Shown: positions 32,202 to 42,360, counted from the stretch's first letter. The stretch is DNA of 64,000 nucleotides from Aricia agestis (GCF_905147365.1 NC_056428.1:22412001-22476000); one strand, 5' to 3'. Translations and numbers: made by a program. The notes: a model not told the origin generated them from the letters alone.

Positions 32202-32461
32202 TTAATATGCTAAAACATAAAACCTATATAACAAAATCAAAAGAGAATATTGAAGAAGCCCTACAAACTCTCGATGATAATATGAAAAATTTAATACGTA
32301 CCCGCGCTAAGGCCTAAGAGTATGCTTATAACGTGTTTGTTCGACACATTATCTGTATGATACCTAGTCCTACGATATACGAATACTTACTCGTAATAAA
32401 CTCTTTTGAGGGGTAACTGAATCAATTGGTTATAACTTAATATACCTTATATAATACACTG

Positions 32462-32619
32462 AGGGCTTGTTTCACCACTTTCTGATAAAGTGCCGAATAG
32501 GCTATTCACAGCTTTTTTGACAGATTTTCCATTAATACTTCATCATCTGAAAAGTTAATTTTTTTAATAAAAAAAGTTAATCATTCGGCTCTCATCAGGA
32601 AGTGGTGAAACAGGCCCTG
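32462..32619. mobile_element. MITE R, copy with both ends
   Basis: AGGGCTTGTTTCACCACTTT, CTGATAAAGTGCCGAATAGG at the left is mirrored by TTCGGCTCTCATCAGGAAGT, GGTGAAACAGGCCCT at the right. The interior is more diverged than in 27953-28086. Confidence 0.75.
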
Positions 32620-32828
32620 AGTGTATTTCGTGGATTTTTGTACTTTCATCAGTTTCATGTAGGTTTTCAAACGTCGGGAATGGAGCCATATTGACTGGTC
32701 AAACGTAAATTATGAATGTTACCGTCCTATATTGTCCAGAATACAGTATATTTTACAGGCAGTAACAAAACAAAGTCACACTACTTTTACATTAAATTCT
32801 ATATGTAACATTATTGATTATACACACA

Positions 32829-33330
32829 CTAGCAAACCGCCCCGGCTTCGCACGGGAATAAAAATATAGAAGCCCAGGGTTTTCCAATCTTTTTCAGCCT
32901 GCGGCGCCGTTAGGTACACACCGAAAAATGTTGTTATGGCGCCCTACTCTACCTAGCTATTAGAAAAAGATACAAAATAAACAGCTTTAATGATTATAGT
33001 TAGGTTAAGCAGGTACTCGTAAATGATGATTAACAAATATTTAATCATCTACCTGCTTTACATAATTTAATTTTATGATACGAGGTTTAGGAAAATGATG
33101 GAGGATCGACTTAAGGCGCGGCGCCCCTCTTGCCTTTCCACGGCGCACCCAGGGCGCCGCGGCGCACACTTTGGGAACCCCTGTAATATAGCCTATGTCA
33201 CTCACAGAAGAAATTATTAAAATCGATTTAGTAGTTTTTAATTATATTCATTACCACCTGTGGCCCGCATTGGTCGGTACCGCCGCAAAAGCTACGTCCC
33301 GCAATTTTTAAATCTGTAATATCTTCGAAA
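32829..33330 (-). mobile_element. Helitron-like element, group E, with nested hAT-like MITE
   Basis: CTAG at 32829-32832 with AACCGCCCCGGCTTCGCACG marks the minus-strand 3' end. The remainder resumes at 33184 with AATATAGCCTATGTCACTCA and runs to GCAATTTTTAAATCTGTAAT, matching 14870-15076. Nested at about 32871-33183 is an element with ends CAGGGTTTTCCAATCTTTTT and, in reverse complement, CAGGGGTTCCCAAAGTGTGC. It is flanked by near-identical 8-mers AAATATAG and TAATATAG, a hAT-type signature. Confidence 0.7.
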
Positions 33331-34012
33331 ATATGCTGTAAAGGGTCATAATATTATAGATCTATATTAATAAATCAATAATGTATTTAAAGTATTTAAT
33401 TGAATAAGGTTTATTGCCGTATTGGTTAAAATCGCTTCGAAAATTAGCCATAATTTGAAGTTAAAAGTAAATGACAAAAAAATGTTAATTGTGGAATATT
33501 ATCCTTAGAGATAGACATCGCGTAGTTTTCTGTAGACCTTTTCATAGTGTACAATACTTAGTACTTACATCATTTTGATGAATCTCGTAGGGTTCAGCCT
33601 GCGTTAGCAATGTAAACGGAAAAAAATGTAATTATTTACGACATTACATTAGAAACCCCAAAATTAATAGTATTTCTCCACTATTTAATGAATGTTAAAT
33701 TATACTTATATAAGCCATCCTCTTTAATCACTTTATCTATTAAAGAAAACCGCATCAAAATCCGTTGCGTAGTTTTAAAGATTAAAGGGAACAAAGGGAC
33801 ATGAGGGAAAAAAAGCAACTTTGTTTTATAATATGTAGTGATACACACATCCTTTGTTTTAGCGTCGTGTACACCCCCTACGGTATCCCTTTGTTTTATT
33901 GCACCATGTATCGATGATAGGTAGTAGGTACCTACAGGTACAGCACTAAACTATCGCTTTTAAAACATCTAGCTTCAAGAAGTTTTTATTATAAAACGTT
34001 TAAACAAAAGCA
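33331..34012. other. Non-coding AT-rich stretch
   Basis: No gene or bounded element was recognised. The 33700-33830 part (CATCAAAATCCGTTGCGTAG) resembles the generic flank of a Helitron-like element but has no terminus. Confidence 0.35.
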
Positions 34013-34014
34013 TA

Positions 34015-34257
34015 GTAAAAGGAGGGGAAGTAAGTTATCTTCATACAAAGGCACCGTGCGCGGCCTGTATGTGTGCGCCATAGTATCAATGCGTCGCCAC
34101 GTACGGCACACAACAAAATTTCGGCCAGTTTTACTAGGCTGACACCGCCGAGATTTTGTTGTGTGCCGTACGTGGCGACGCATTGATACTATGGCGCACA
34201 CATACAAGCCGCGCGCGGTGCCTTTGTATGAAGATAACTCACTTCCCCTCCTTTTAC
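34015..34257. mobile_element. Hairpin MITE, copy 2, with TA duplication
   Basis: The ends are GTAAAAGGAGGGGAAGTAAG and its reverse complement, each flanked by TA (34013-34014 and 34258-34259), which fits a Tc1/mariner-type target. The arms of about 110 bp pair almost perfectly through GTCGCCACGTACGGCACACA. The spacer is CCAGTTTTACTAGGCTG-like. A close copy is at 17862-18106. Confidence 0.9.
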
Positions 34258-34746
34258 TATAACAAAAGTCTCGCTAAAACTTTATAGTACCTGAGGGTTG
34301 TTAAAACTTCCGGTGTCGGTAACATCGTAGCAAGACCACTGGGAGTGGTTTCTTTCAAGCCTCATCTTATATTCTCTTACAATAGCTGAGCTGACAGCAC
34401 CAACTAAGTGCTAGTTCAGACACAGCGGCAACCGCGCGGTTTATACCCGTGGTACCCGGCTGGATTTATATGCGTCCGCCTGAACGCGCAGTTTCGCGGC
34501 TAAACTGCGATTTCGCAAGCAAGTACGTAAAGAGTTAAGGTTGAATTTGTTATGTTCAATTTAGGTTGTTCGCTTCGATGCGCTGCGACTCAGCGCTAGT
34601 ATAAATTGACCCTAAATGACAGCGCGATCGATATATTTGTGGCGCTAACCGCGAGTAAGGCGGCTTTAGGGGACGGTGGGTAACTACTATACTTACGGCT
34701 TAGAGCTTTAATATTGTTCCTGTCGAAAGACATTCGTGGGAGTTTA

Positions 34747-35013
34747 TACGTGGGGAAGCCATGCTTCGGCACGAAGGGCCGGCTCGTCCGGAGAAATACC
34801 ACGTTCTCACAGAAAACCGGCGTGAAACAGCACTTGCACACTGTTTTGCCGAGTGAGTGAGTTTACCGGAGGCCCAATCCCCTACCCTATTTCCTTCCCT
34901 ACCCTCCCCTATTACCCTATTCCTTCTTAAAAGGCCGGCAACGCACCTGCAGCTCTTCTGATCCATCAGGTCACCCGTTTGCTCGTTTGCCCCCTTATTT
35001 CATAAAAAAAAAG
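34747..35013 (+). mobile_element. SINE-like repeat S
   Basis: It starts ATACGTGGGGAAGCCATGCT and ends CCCTTATTTCATAAAAAAAA. The CCATGGGCGACGG block is deleted between CTCTTCTGATC and CATCAGGTCACC. Open minus-strand frames across it are antisense to this repeat and not genes. Confidence 0.8.
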
Positions 35014-35125
35014 AGACAAAGGCTCTGCAGTTATTATGTAATCGTTTTTAAATGTGTATGATTTAGCCTAGTGTTTTTCAACCCCTTTTATGTATAACCC
35101 CCAGGTATGAAAAAAATGAAAATAA

Positions 35126-35580
35126 TCGGCCAAGTGCGAGTCGGACTCGCTCATGAAGGGTTCCCTACAAGCAAGCAACAAGCAAGCGAGCAACATTAGG
35201 CCAAAATTGTGTTTTTTGTATGGGAACCTTAATTTTTTATTTTATTGTAATATTATTATTTAGTATTAAATTACACATATATAATTAAAGATTTTGACAA
35301 AAATTGAGTACCTACCTACCTGTTGCCATTATTGATATAGAGCAAAAAAGGCTAAGAAAGTCACGTTTGTTATATAGGAGCCCCCCTTAAATATTAATTT
35401 TATTTTCCTTTTAGTATTTCTTGTTATAGCGGCAACAGATATACTAATCTGTGAAAATTTCAACTCTCTAGCTATTACCGTTCTCGAGTTACAGCCCGAA
35501 GACAGACAGACAGACGGACAGACAACGAAGTCTTAGTAATAGGGTCCCGTTTAATTACCCTTTGGCTACGGAACCCTAAA
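35126..35580 (+). repeat. Repeat P, fullest copy
   Basis: It begins TCGGCCAAGTGCGAGTCGGA, CTCG, has GTGTTTTTTGTATGGGAACC and a GACAGACAGACAGACGGACA run, and ends TTGGCTACGGAACCCTAAAA. Partial copies are at 1030, 5178, 29427, 39054 and 63905. Class not determined. Confidence 0.6.
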
Positions 35581-35709
35581 AATTAATAACACGTATAGGT
35601 AGATATAATAATTATAACTAACTGAAATGTTATCAAAATCGGAGATATCGACTTTTTTCCTGTCTGCTTGGCGTGGAATGGTCCTTTGAAGGTATGTAAA
35701 ACAGGGTAA

Positions 35710-35752
35710 TTTGTATGTCAATAATAATTATTAATTATTATTGACATACAAA
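35710..35752. repeat. Perfect palindrome, 19-bp arms, 5-nt loop
   Basis: TTTGTATGTCAATAATAAT, loop TATTA, then the exact reverse complement. Isolated in non-coding sequence. Confidence 0.88.
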
Positions 35753-36168
35753 GCTAAATCTGGTTGAAATATAGGTTGTTAGCAATAGAACAAGCTAATA
35801 TACTAAGCAGAACAATAATTTCCGGTAACTATCATCTGCTGTGTAGCTTTTAATAATAATTTTCCGTTATTTTAGAGAGATAAGATTTTTGGATGTTTAG
35901 AAAAGCTGGGATTTCTAATAATAAATAGGCTATTGTGGACTAACCTCCTAACCTAACTCAAGAACCACTATAGCTAGACTTCTGAAATTTTCTCCGATTG
36001 TGTATTTCTGGTGCCGCTATAACAAAAAATACGAAAAATAAAATAAGTATTTAAGGTGATACAACAAACGTGATTTTTTTATGCCTTTTTTGCTCGTAAT
36101 CAATAATAGTAGCAGGTATAGGCACTTGAGTTACAATATTTTTAATTATATTTCTACTTTAATAATTA

Positions 36169-36569
36169 CTAGAGATCGCCCAATGGTCGAAATTCGACCT
36201 TAGTTTCAACGACATTAGGACTACTACGTTTAATTTGTAAAAAAATATTGATTTTATCATACATATTTTTTTCAAATCTCGTCTCTGGGACTCAGTTGAT
36301 CTCAGACTGGCCGTGTAAGCATTGTCCAATAGTATCTAAGATTCAATAAAAAAAATTATAATCCGTTTTCAATCTGTCAACTTGTTATCAACAGACTTCA
36401 ACCATAAATAAAAGAGTATTCGTATGTTTGGCTTGTCACTCAAAAATCTGTCATTTCTCATGTGTGTGTGTTGTAGTGTGTGTAATGTTTTATTTGTTAA
36501 AAAAATGTATTATAAAAGCATAATTTCAAAATAATATTAGCTCGATGCACTCCTTCACCATATAAACTA
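36169..36569 (-). mobile_element. Group C Helitron, 3' part (split copy)
   Basis: CTAG at 36169-36172, GAGATCGCCCAATGGTCGAA and the rest follow the C order up to CACCATATAAACTA at 36569. There the sequence breaks into a group A Helitron. The missing 5' part, TCTGTGCAAAATTTCATGCA ... GTTCGCGTATTAATATTAT, resumes at 38869-38955. Intact C copies read straight through this junction (CATATAAACTATAACTGTGC at 31911). Confidence 0.85.
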
Positions 36570-37275
36570 CTAGCTGTTGCCCGCGACTTCGTCCGCGTGG
36601 ACTTCAGTTTATAGTACTTTATAGCGCGCGATGTCAACAAAATTGGTGTCAAAAGCTTTTATAAAAAAAACCCTGGTACCCCTTAAATTAATACAGCTGT
36701 GCAGTGTGCACACAATAAGTATTTCATTTTTTTATATTAAACTTTATATTTTATGCCAAATTTTAAAGCTTATTTAGCCCTCCGATTACACAACTTTACC
36801 CATAAACTATTTATCATTGATAGATTTAAGGTTACGTCACTGCACAGATAAAGTACTGAGTTATTTAATACCGTAGAATAGATATAACAATCGAAAAAAA
36901 TCGAAACTTAAATGTAAGATGATACCACGTCTTATAGGAAGACTTTTGAGCAAGCGTCAGCGTGATGTAGAAGACGCACGGCGCTATCTATTATGAATTG
37001 TTGGAAGTAACTTAATTTGAACAAATTTACGCATTTTCACCCCCTTACAACCCTTTTTTCCAGTAAAAAAAGTAGCCTATGTCCTTTCTCAGGCTTTAGA
37101 CTATCTGTATACAAAATTTCATTACCGTCGGTTCGGTAGTTTTGGCGTTTGGCGTGAAAGCGAGACTGACAGACAGACAGACAGACAGATATACTTTTGG
37201 CGTTTGGCGTGAAAGCGAGACTGACAGACAGACAGACAGACAAAGATACTTTCGCATTTATAATATTAGTATAGA
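36570..37275 (-). mobile_element. Helitron-like element, group A, both ends
   Basis: CTAG at 36570-36573 with CTGTTGCCCGCGACTTCGTC forms the 3' end. The 5' end, TCTATACTAATATTATAAAT on the minus strand, ends at 37275, next to GACAGACAGACAG runs at 37160 and 37225. The interior includes CAAATTTACGCATTTTCACC, shared with 37514-37858. An 82-residue minus-strand frame consists mostly of the GACA repeat and is not a gene. Confidence 0.8.
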
Positions 37276-37513
37276 TTATGTGCACACTGCACAGCTGTTT
37301 TTGGGTATTTTGATTAATTAAGGGCCGCGCTACACCGGAATGGCAGCGGCGAGGCGAGCACTTTCAGCGCTGCCATTCCGGTGTAACGCGGCCCTAAGAG
37401 GGTTTTAAAAACTTACCAGGGTTTTAAAAAGTTTTTAAATTTGACACAAATTTTGTTGACACCGCGCGCTATAAACTAAAGACCACGCGGACGAAGTCAC
37501 GGGCAACAGCTAG
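37276..37513 (+). mobile_element. Group A Helitron 3' half, inverted to its neighbour, with mini-MITE
   Basis: TGTGCACACTGCACAGCTGT to GACGAAGTCACGGGCAACAG with CTAG at 37510-37513 is the mirror image of 36570-36720. With the previous entry it forms a palindromic pair like 22046-22334 but with one 5' end kept. A 76-bp hairpin element is nested at 37318-37397 (GGGCCGCGCTACACCGGAAT mirrored by ATTCCGGTGTAACGCGGCCC, flanked by TTAA and CTAA). Confidence 0.8.
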
Positions 37514-37858
37514 TTAGTTAATATTAACGTGTTTAACAATCGAAAGAATCGTAAAACCTACCTTAACATGGTACCACCTCTTATAGAAATACGCATGAGC
37601 AAGCAATAGCGCGATCTAGGGGACTCTTGGCGCCATCTGTTTTGAGTTTTTTGGAACTAAGTTAATTTAACCAAATTTACGCATTTTCACCCCCTTAGAA
37701 CCCCTTTTTCCAGTTAAAAAGTAGCCTATGTCCTTTCTCAGGCTTTAGACTATCTGTGTACAAAATTTCATTACTATCGGTTCAGTAGTTTTGGCGTGAA
37801 AGCGAGACAGACAGACAGACAGACAGAGATACTTTCGCATTTATAATATTAGTATAGA
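37514..37858 (-). mobile_element. Group A Helitron body unit, lacking its 3' end
   Basis: The 5' end TCTATACTAATATTATAAAT (minus strand) ends at 37858, with the GACAGACAG run just inside. The body shares CAAATTTACGCATTTTCACC and a TGTCCTTTCTCAGGCTTTAG block with 36570-37275. Its CTAG end is missing. Confidence 0.75.
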
Positions 37859-38349
37859 TAATATTCTAACGTATTAAAAACTATAAACAAAAACATACTA
37901 ACTAATAAGTATGATTAGTTCTATGTTACAATAAAGTAAAAAATAAAACGCCATCTGTTGAATCGTATTAGAACTAAAATGTTCATTCCATCGATATATT
38001 TCTGGATTTTTATAATATTATACATATTATATGTTTAAGATTTTTGAAATTTTATTTTAATACACATCCAAGACCCAGGAAAATTGAAAACTTTTTGTTC
38101 CGCCTGCGGGACTCGAACCCAGGACCCCCGGGATGAGCGCTGGCCACGCGCAATGCGAATTCATTTTCATCGAAATTTTCATGGAAATAAGATATTTTCC
38201 CACATCAAAATGTAGCCTATGTCCTTTCTCAGACTCTAGAATAACTGTATACAAAGTTTCATTGCAATCGGTTCAGTAGTTTTGGCGTGAAAGCAAGACA
38301 GACAGACAGACAGACAGAGATACTTTCGCATTTATAATATTAGTATGGA
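37859..38349 (-). mobile_element. Group A Helitron tandem unit 1
   Basis: This unit is nearly identical to the next one (38350-38868). Both run from ATATTCTAACGTATTAAAAA through GTATGATTAGTTCTATGTTA and AACGCCATCTGTTGAATCGT to a minus-strand 5' end TCCATACTAATATTATAAAT. Each lacks a CTAG end and contains the same SINE remnant. Confidence 0.85.
38055..38156 (-). mobile_element. tRNA-derived SINE remnant inside Helitron, copy 2
   Basis: The B-box complement GGGACTCGAACCC lies at 38108-38120 with the CACATCCAAGACCCAGGAAA tail side. The insertion point and length match the copies at 22779 and 38554, so the insertion predates the duplication. A 65-residue minus-strand frame spanning it occurs identically in the copies and comes from the repeat, not a gene. 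Confidence 0.75.
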
Positions 38350-38794
38350 TTAAACATCATATTCTAACGTATTAAAAACTATAAACAAAAACATACTAAC
38401 TAATAAGTATGATTAGTTCTATGTTACAATAAAGTAAAAAATAAAACGCCATCTGTTGAATCGTATTAGAACTAAAATGTTCATTCCATCGATATATTTC
38501 TGGATTTTTTATAATATTATACATAAAATATGTTTAAGATTTTTGAAATTTTATTTTAATACACATCCAAGACCCAGGAAAATTGAAAACTTTTTGTTCC
38601 GCCTGCGGGACTCGAACCCAGGACCCCCGGGATGAGCGCTGGCCACGCGCAATGCGAATTCATTTTCATCGAAATTTTCATGGAAATAAGATATTTTCCC
38701 ACATCAAAATGTAGCCTATGTCCTTTCTCAGACTCTAGAATAACTGTATACAAAATTTCATTGCAATCGGTTCAGTAGTTTTGGCGTGAAAGCA

Positions 38795-38837
<43 letters not shown>

Positions 38838-38868
38838 GATACTTTCGCATTTATAATATTAGTATGGA
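38350..38868 (-). mobile_element. Group A Helitron tandem unit 2
   Basis: Same content as 37859-38349, with a longer GACA microsatellite at 38796-38837. It ends at the minus-strand 5' TC (38867-38868), after which the split group C element resumes with T at 38869. Confidence 0.85.
38554..38655 (-). mobile_element. tRNA-derived SINE remnant inside Helitron, copy 3
   Basis: The B-box complement GGGACTCGAACCC is at 38607-38619. The sequence is almost base-for-base the same as 38055-38156. Confidence 0.75.
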
Positions 38869-38955
38869 TATCTGTGCAAAATTTCATGCACCTAAGTTTC
38901 CCCATTTTTCGTAAAAAGGGTTACAAAGTTTTTCGTTCGCGTATTAATATTATGA
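38869..38955 (-). mobile_element. Group C Helitron, 5' part (split copy)
   Basis: TATCTGTGCAAAATTTCATG, TTACAAAGTTTTTCGTTCGC and GTATTAATATTAT complete the element interrupted at 36569. Confidence 0.85.
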
Positions 38956-39774
38956 TGATGATTAATAATAAAATTAAAATAAAATAAATATTTAATAAAT
39001 ATCCTCATACGTACAAAAAGACACATTTTTTTGCCAACTTTTGCTCAATAACAGTACGGCACCCTTGTGCGCGAACCGACTCGCGCTTGGTCGATTTTTT
39101 AAACTTATTTAAATTTATAACTCGTTATCATACATTTTCTTAACCTAAATTGAAGACGTAAGTGGATGAAGTGGGTAACTAACAATTAGAACGTTTTCGT
39201 TTTTTGTATATACGAAGGCTTTGGAACTATGAAAATTTCAAATTATTTCAAATCAAAGATGAGGATTTTAATATGTATAGCCAGATATATTAACCAAACG
39301 ATGACGCAAGTAAGGTGAGGTGGTTTTAATTTTTTAAGTGTAAAAATTGCTTTGTATCGTCACACTTTTCTCACAAATATTACCCGTAACAAGGGGAAGG
39401 AGGGGTCTAAATATCATAAAAATCGTGTAACGTACTTTATGGATGGTCCCTTAAAAATACTTATAACGAATGCAAAAGTTTGTAACTAGTAATGCTACCC
39501 TCATGTTACAAAGTATAATGTATTCAATTTCCTTTACACCTTCAATTACATTTCAGACCAATTAAACAATAGCGTCATCTATGTCAAAACTATACGTGTA
39601 TTAGTTTTGTCGACGTTGGCGAGGCGTTAACAATTTCTCATGTCGTCAGCAAATCCTGTTATCAGGGGCGTTTATCATGTATGGCCAACTGAGCCGGGCT
39701 TGGAGCCATCACTCAAAGATTACCAGGTAATACCACGGGATCTGGTCAATCCCACGTCAGCGCCGACTTGAATA
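38956..39774. other. Non-coding stretch
   Basis: No gene is recognised. A minus-strand repeat P end (GTACGGCACCCTTGTGCGCG, CCGACTCGCGCTTGGTCGA) lies at about 39054-39101. Confidence 0.4.
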
Positions 39775-40010
39775 TTAACGAGGGACAGCCATGCTTCGGC
39801 ACGAATGGGCCGGCTAGACCGGAGAAATACCACGGGCTCACAGAAAACCGGCGTGAAACAGCGCTTGCGCTGTGTTTCGCCGAGTGAGTGAGTTTACCGG
39901 AGGCCCAATCCCCAACCCTTTCCCTTCCCTACCCTCCTCTACCCTATTACCCTATTCCCTTAAAAGGGCGGCAACGCACCTGCAACTCTTCTGATGCAGT
40001 CGGGCATATA
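39775..40010 (+). mobile_element. SINE-like repeat S, 3'-truncated
   Basis: It starts ACGAGGGACAGCCATGCTTC and includes GCCGAGTGAGTGAGTTTACC, ending at GCAACTCTTCTGATGCAG; the poly-A end is missing. Confidence 0.8.
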
Positions 40011-40650
40011 TTTTTTTTACTTTATTTATTTTTATAACGTAAGTAATACAATTAAAAATTATTTCTGATAATAAGGTATACCGTATGTGTTACTAGTTAA
40101 AATGTATTTAATAAAGATAAAACCGACTTCAAAATTAAGAATTAAAATTCCCTAACTATAAAACTTCTCAACCGCTGTTGTTGAAACTTGCAGCATTCCC
40201 TAAGTTAAACGATATGTAGTACAACAAAAAAATAATTACTTAAATCGGACTTGTAGTTCCGGAGATATGTGAACACAAACATAAAAACATACATAAAACG
40301 TACTTACATACAACATAATTCACATTCATTCATTCAGACGCTGATAATAATAGACTAACATACGGTACATGGTATACGGACACGTGGTGCCATCTAGCGA
40401 CAAACCAGCGAAACTTACCGAGGGAGCACAGGCAACATAAATCCCCCTACTCAATACTAGATGGCATGAGGTGCGCAAGTACATACTCGAACCTTCTAGA
40501 AAGGTCCAATGTTTGTTTACGTGTTTACCGTTGATTTGTTTGCGTGTTTACGTGTTTTAATTTAGACCTTATGACTGAGTCCATAAGGTCTAAATTAAAT
40601 TTGCCAAAAAATTCAACTTACTGCACTTATCGTAAGGACGGCAGTTTTAT
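40011..40650. other. Non-coding stretch before the LTR element
   Basis: No gene. GTACATACTCGAACCTTCTA, GAAAGG and TTGTTTACGTGTTTACC at 40480-40530 resemble the start of the putative LTR at 40655-40715, so this may be a second LTR fragment or an internal LTR repeat. A 19-bp inverted pair (TTTAGACCTTATGACTGAGT mirrored by CCATAAGGTCTAAAT) lies at 40561-40597. Confidence 0.45.
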
Positions 40651-41005
40651 TGTGGTACATGCTCGAGCCTCCTAGAAAGTTCCCACGGTTGTTTACTTGT
40701 TTACGTGAATTGGGAACTTACTGAAATTCGTCTCGCCATATAAAAAGCCGCAGCCAGGCCCGGCGAGTCAATTCGAACTGAGCGATCTTCTAGGCGACAA
40801 CAAGTGATCAATAGTGAGTGAACCAGTGAAACCTGCGACTTGGCTACGACCTAGGACAGTGATAGTGCTTAGTGATTGGACCTAGTGATTAGTGTTTGGA
40901 CTTAGTGCTAAGTGTTTTGACCTAGTGTTTAGTGCAGTGTTAATAAAGTCTTCAAGAGAGTCACCAGGTCTTTCTCTCCAAATCCTCGAACCCTAGCACG
41001 TAACA
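40651..41005 (+). repeat. 5' LTR (tentative bounds)
   Basis: The candidate LTR begins TGTGGTACATGCTCGAGCCT and ends CCTAGCACGTAACA, two bases before a primer-binding site. It contains a TATA box (TATAAAAA, 40739-40746), a plausible start near GAGTCAATTCGAAC about 25 bases on, and an AATAAAG polyadenylation-like signal near 40943. A run of AGTGATTGGACCTAGTGATT-like short repeats spans 40870-40935. The left bound is uncertain because a related block lies upstream at 40480. No 3' LTR was found in the window. Confidence 0.6.
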
Positions 41006-41007
41006 AC

Positions 41008-41025
41008 TGGTGTCAGAAGTGGGAT
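41008..41025 (+). promoter_or_regulatory. Primer-binding site, tRNA-Leu type
   Basis: TGGTGTCAGAAGTGGGAT is complementary to CCA plus the 3' end of a eukaryotic tRNA-Leu (acceptor and T-arm, ...ATCCCACTTCTGACA). It lies 2 bp after the putative LTR and 6 bp before the gag ATG, where reverse transcription would be primed. The tRNA identity is from general knowledge. Confidence 0.75.
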
Positions 41026-41031
41026 TTGAAG

Positions 41032-42360
41032 ATGCCATTGACTCCGAGAGAGGACTTCAAGGGGAGTGTCAGGACAAGGGCGCAGCGAGCTGCTGCCATT
41101 GACTCTGAGAGGGGAGTTGCGGAGGCCACACCCACTGGGGAGCAAGTTCCGCCCACTGAGGGACAGGTCCCACTCACTGGCCCCGCCCACCTGGCTCCGC
41201 CCACTGACCACGCCCACCAGGCTCCGCCCACTTTGGGTGAAGCCACGCCCACTGGCTCCGCCCACCGGGACACGCTCACTGGCCACGCCCCTCAGGCTCC
41301 GCCCACTTTGGGCGTGGCCACGCCCACTGGCTCCGCCCACCAATTCACGCCCACTCAGGCCACGCCCACTGGCCCCGCCCATCGGGGCCCGCCTGCTCAA
41401 GCCCCGACCACTGGCTCTACCCACCTTGACTCGCCCGTAGCTTCTGCGGCCCCTCAAGTGGCACTTCAATTAGAAAGCCTAATTGGATTAATTCAGGCTT
41501 TGCAAGAGTCACAAGACCGCAAGCTCGGCGCATTGCAGGAGTCACAAGACCGCAAGCTCGGCGCATTGCAGGAGTCACAAGACCGCAAGCTCGGCGCTTT
41601 GCAAGATTGTCAAAGAGCTGAAATTCAGGCAATTATGGAATCACAAGACCGCAAGTTTGGCGCTTTACAAGAGTCACAAGACCGCAAGCTCGGCGCCTTG
41701 CAAGAGTTTCAAAAGGCTGAAATCAGAGCTATTCGAGAATCACAAGAGCAACAAAAAGACCTTCAAGAAAAAGCGCTTGGAGCTATAAAGGATGTTAGTG
41801 ACACGGTGACAAAGATTCGTAAAGATGTCGACGTAATGGACGAACGCGTTACCAGGTTGGGAGTGGATGTGGAAAATGTGGAAACCGGCCTCACTGAACT
41901 ACAGAAAAAAGTAGTGCGCCTGGAAACCACAGGAGTCGCGACGTGTAGTGGAAATTCTGGAGTGGCACATGGGCCAAGAGTAAAAGTGCCACCATACGAC
42001 GGCACTACTTCTTGAAATGCTTATCGTCAGCAATTCCAGACGGTTGCTTCTGCCAACGGATGGAATGATGAACAATGCCTGACCGCTCTCACAGTTGCGC
42101 TCAGAGGGCAAGCTTTGTCGGTCCTAGAAGCGCATACAGGAAATGGGTTTAAAGACCTGATGGAGGCACTTGAATCGAGATACGGGGAGCGACACCTGGA
42201 GCACGTGTTCCGTGCCCAACTGCGTGACAGAGTCCAACGCCCAGGAGAAGGACTACAACAATGGGCGTTGGCAATAGAAAAACTGGTACACATAGACCGT
42301 TCAATAAAAATTCAAAGTGGTACACATAGACCGTCTGGCGCGTACATCAGAATTCCGTGA
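41032..42360 (+). pseudogene. gag: LTR-retrotransposon gag, interrupted
   Basis: The first ATG after the primer site opens a frame of 327 codons to an in-frame TGA (42013-42015). The same frame then continues another 114 codons to a stop at 42358-42360. Residues about 35-140 are a Pro/Thr/Ala/His-rich tract from tandem CCGCCCAC-type DNA. Residues about 155-240 are repeats of QESQDRKLGAL (11 residues) expected to form a coiled coil, and a heptad-like region continues to about 300. After the TGA a gag-like segment follows (RYGERHLEHVFRAQLRDRVQ), suggesting a Ty3/gypsy-type capsid. A 17-bp direct repeat (42284-42300 and 42318-42334) with 17 extra bases shifts the frame and ends the protein. No nucleocapsid zinc knuckle, protease or pol follows. 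The 80-158-residue open frames on the other strand are shadows of the GC-rich repeats. Confidence 0.75.

Noticed and set aside
37160..38837. GACA repeats as a possible CRISPR-like or regulatory array
   Set aside because: They are simple microsatellites next to Helitron 5' ends, with no spacer structure.
40993..41469. Antisense frames of 80-158 residues opposite gag
   Set aside because: They come from GC-rich tandem repeats read on the other strand; Gly/Arg/Ser repetition mirrors the gag repeats.
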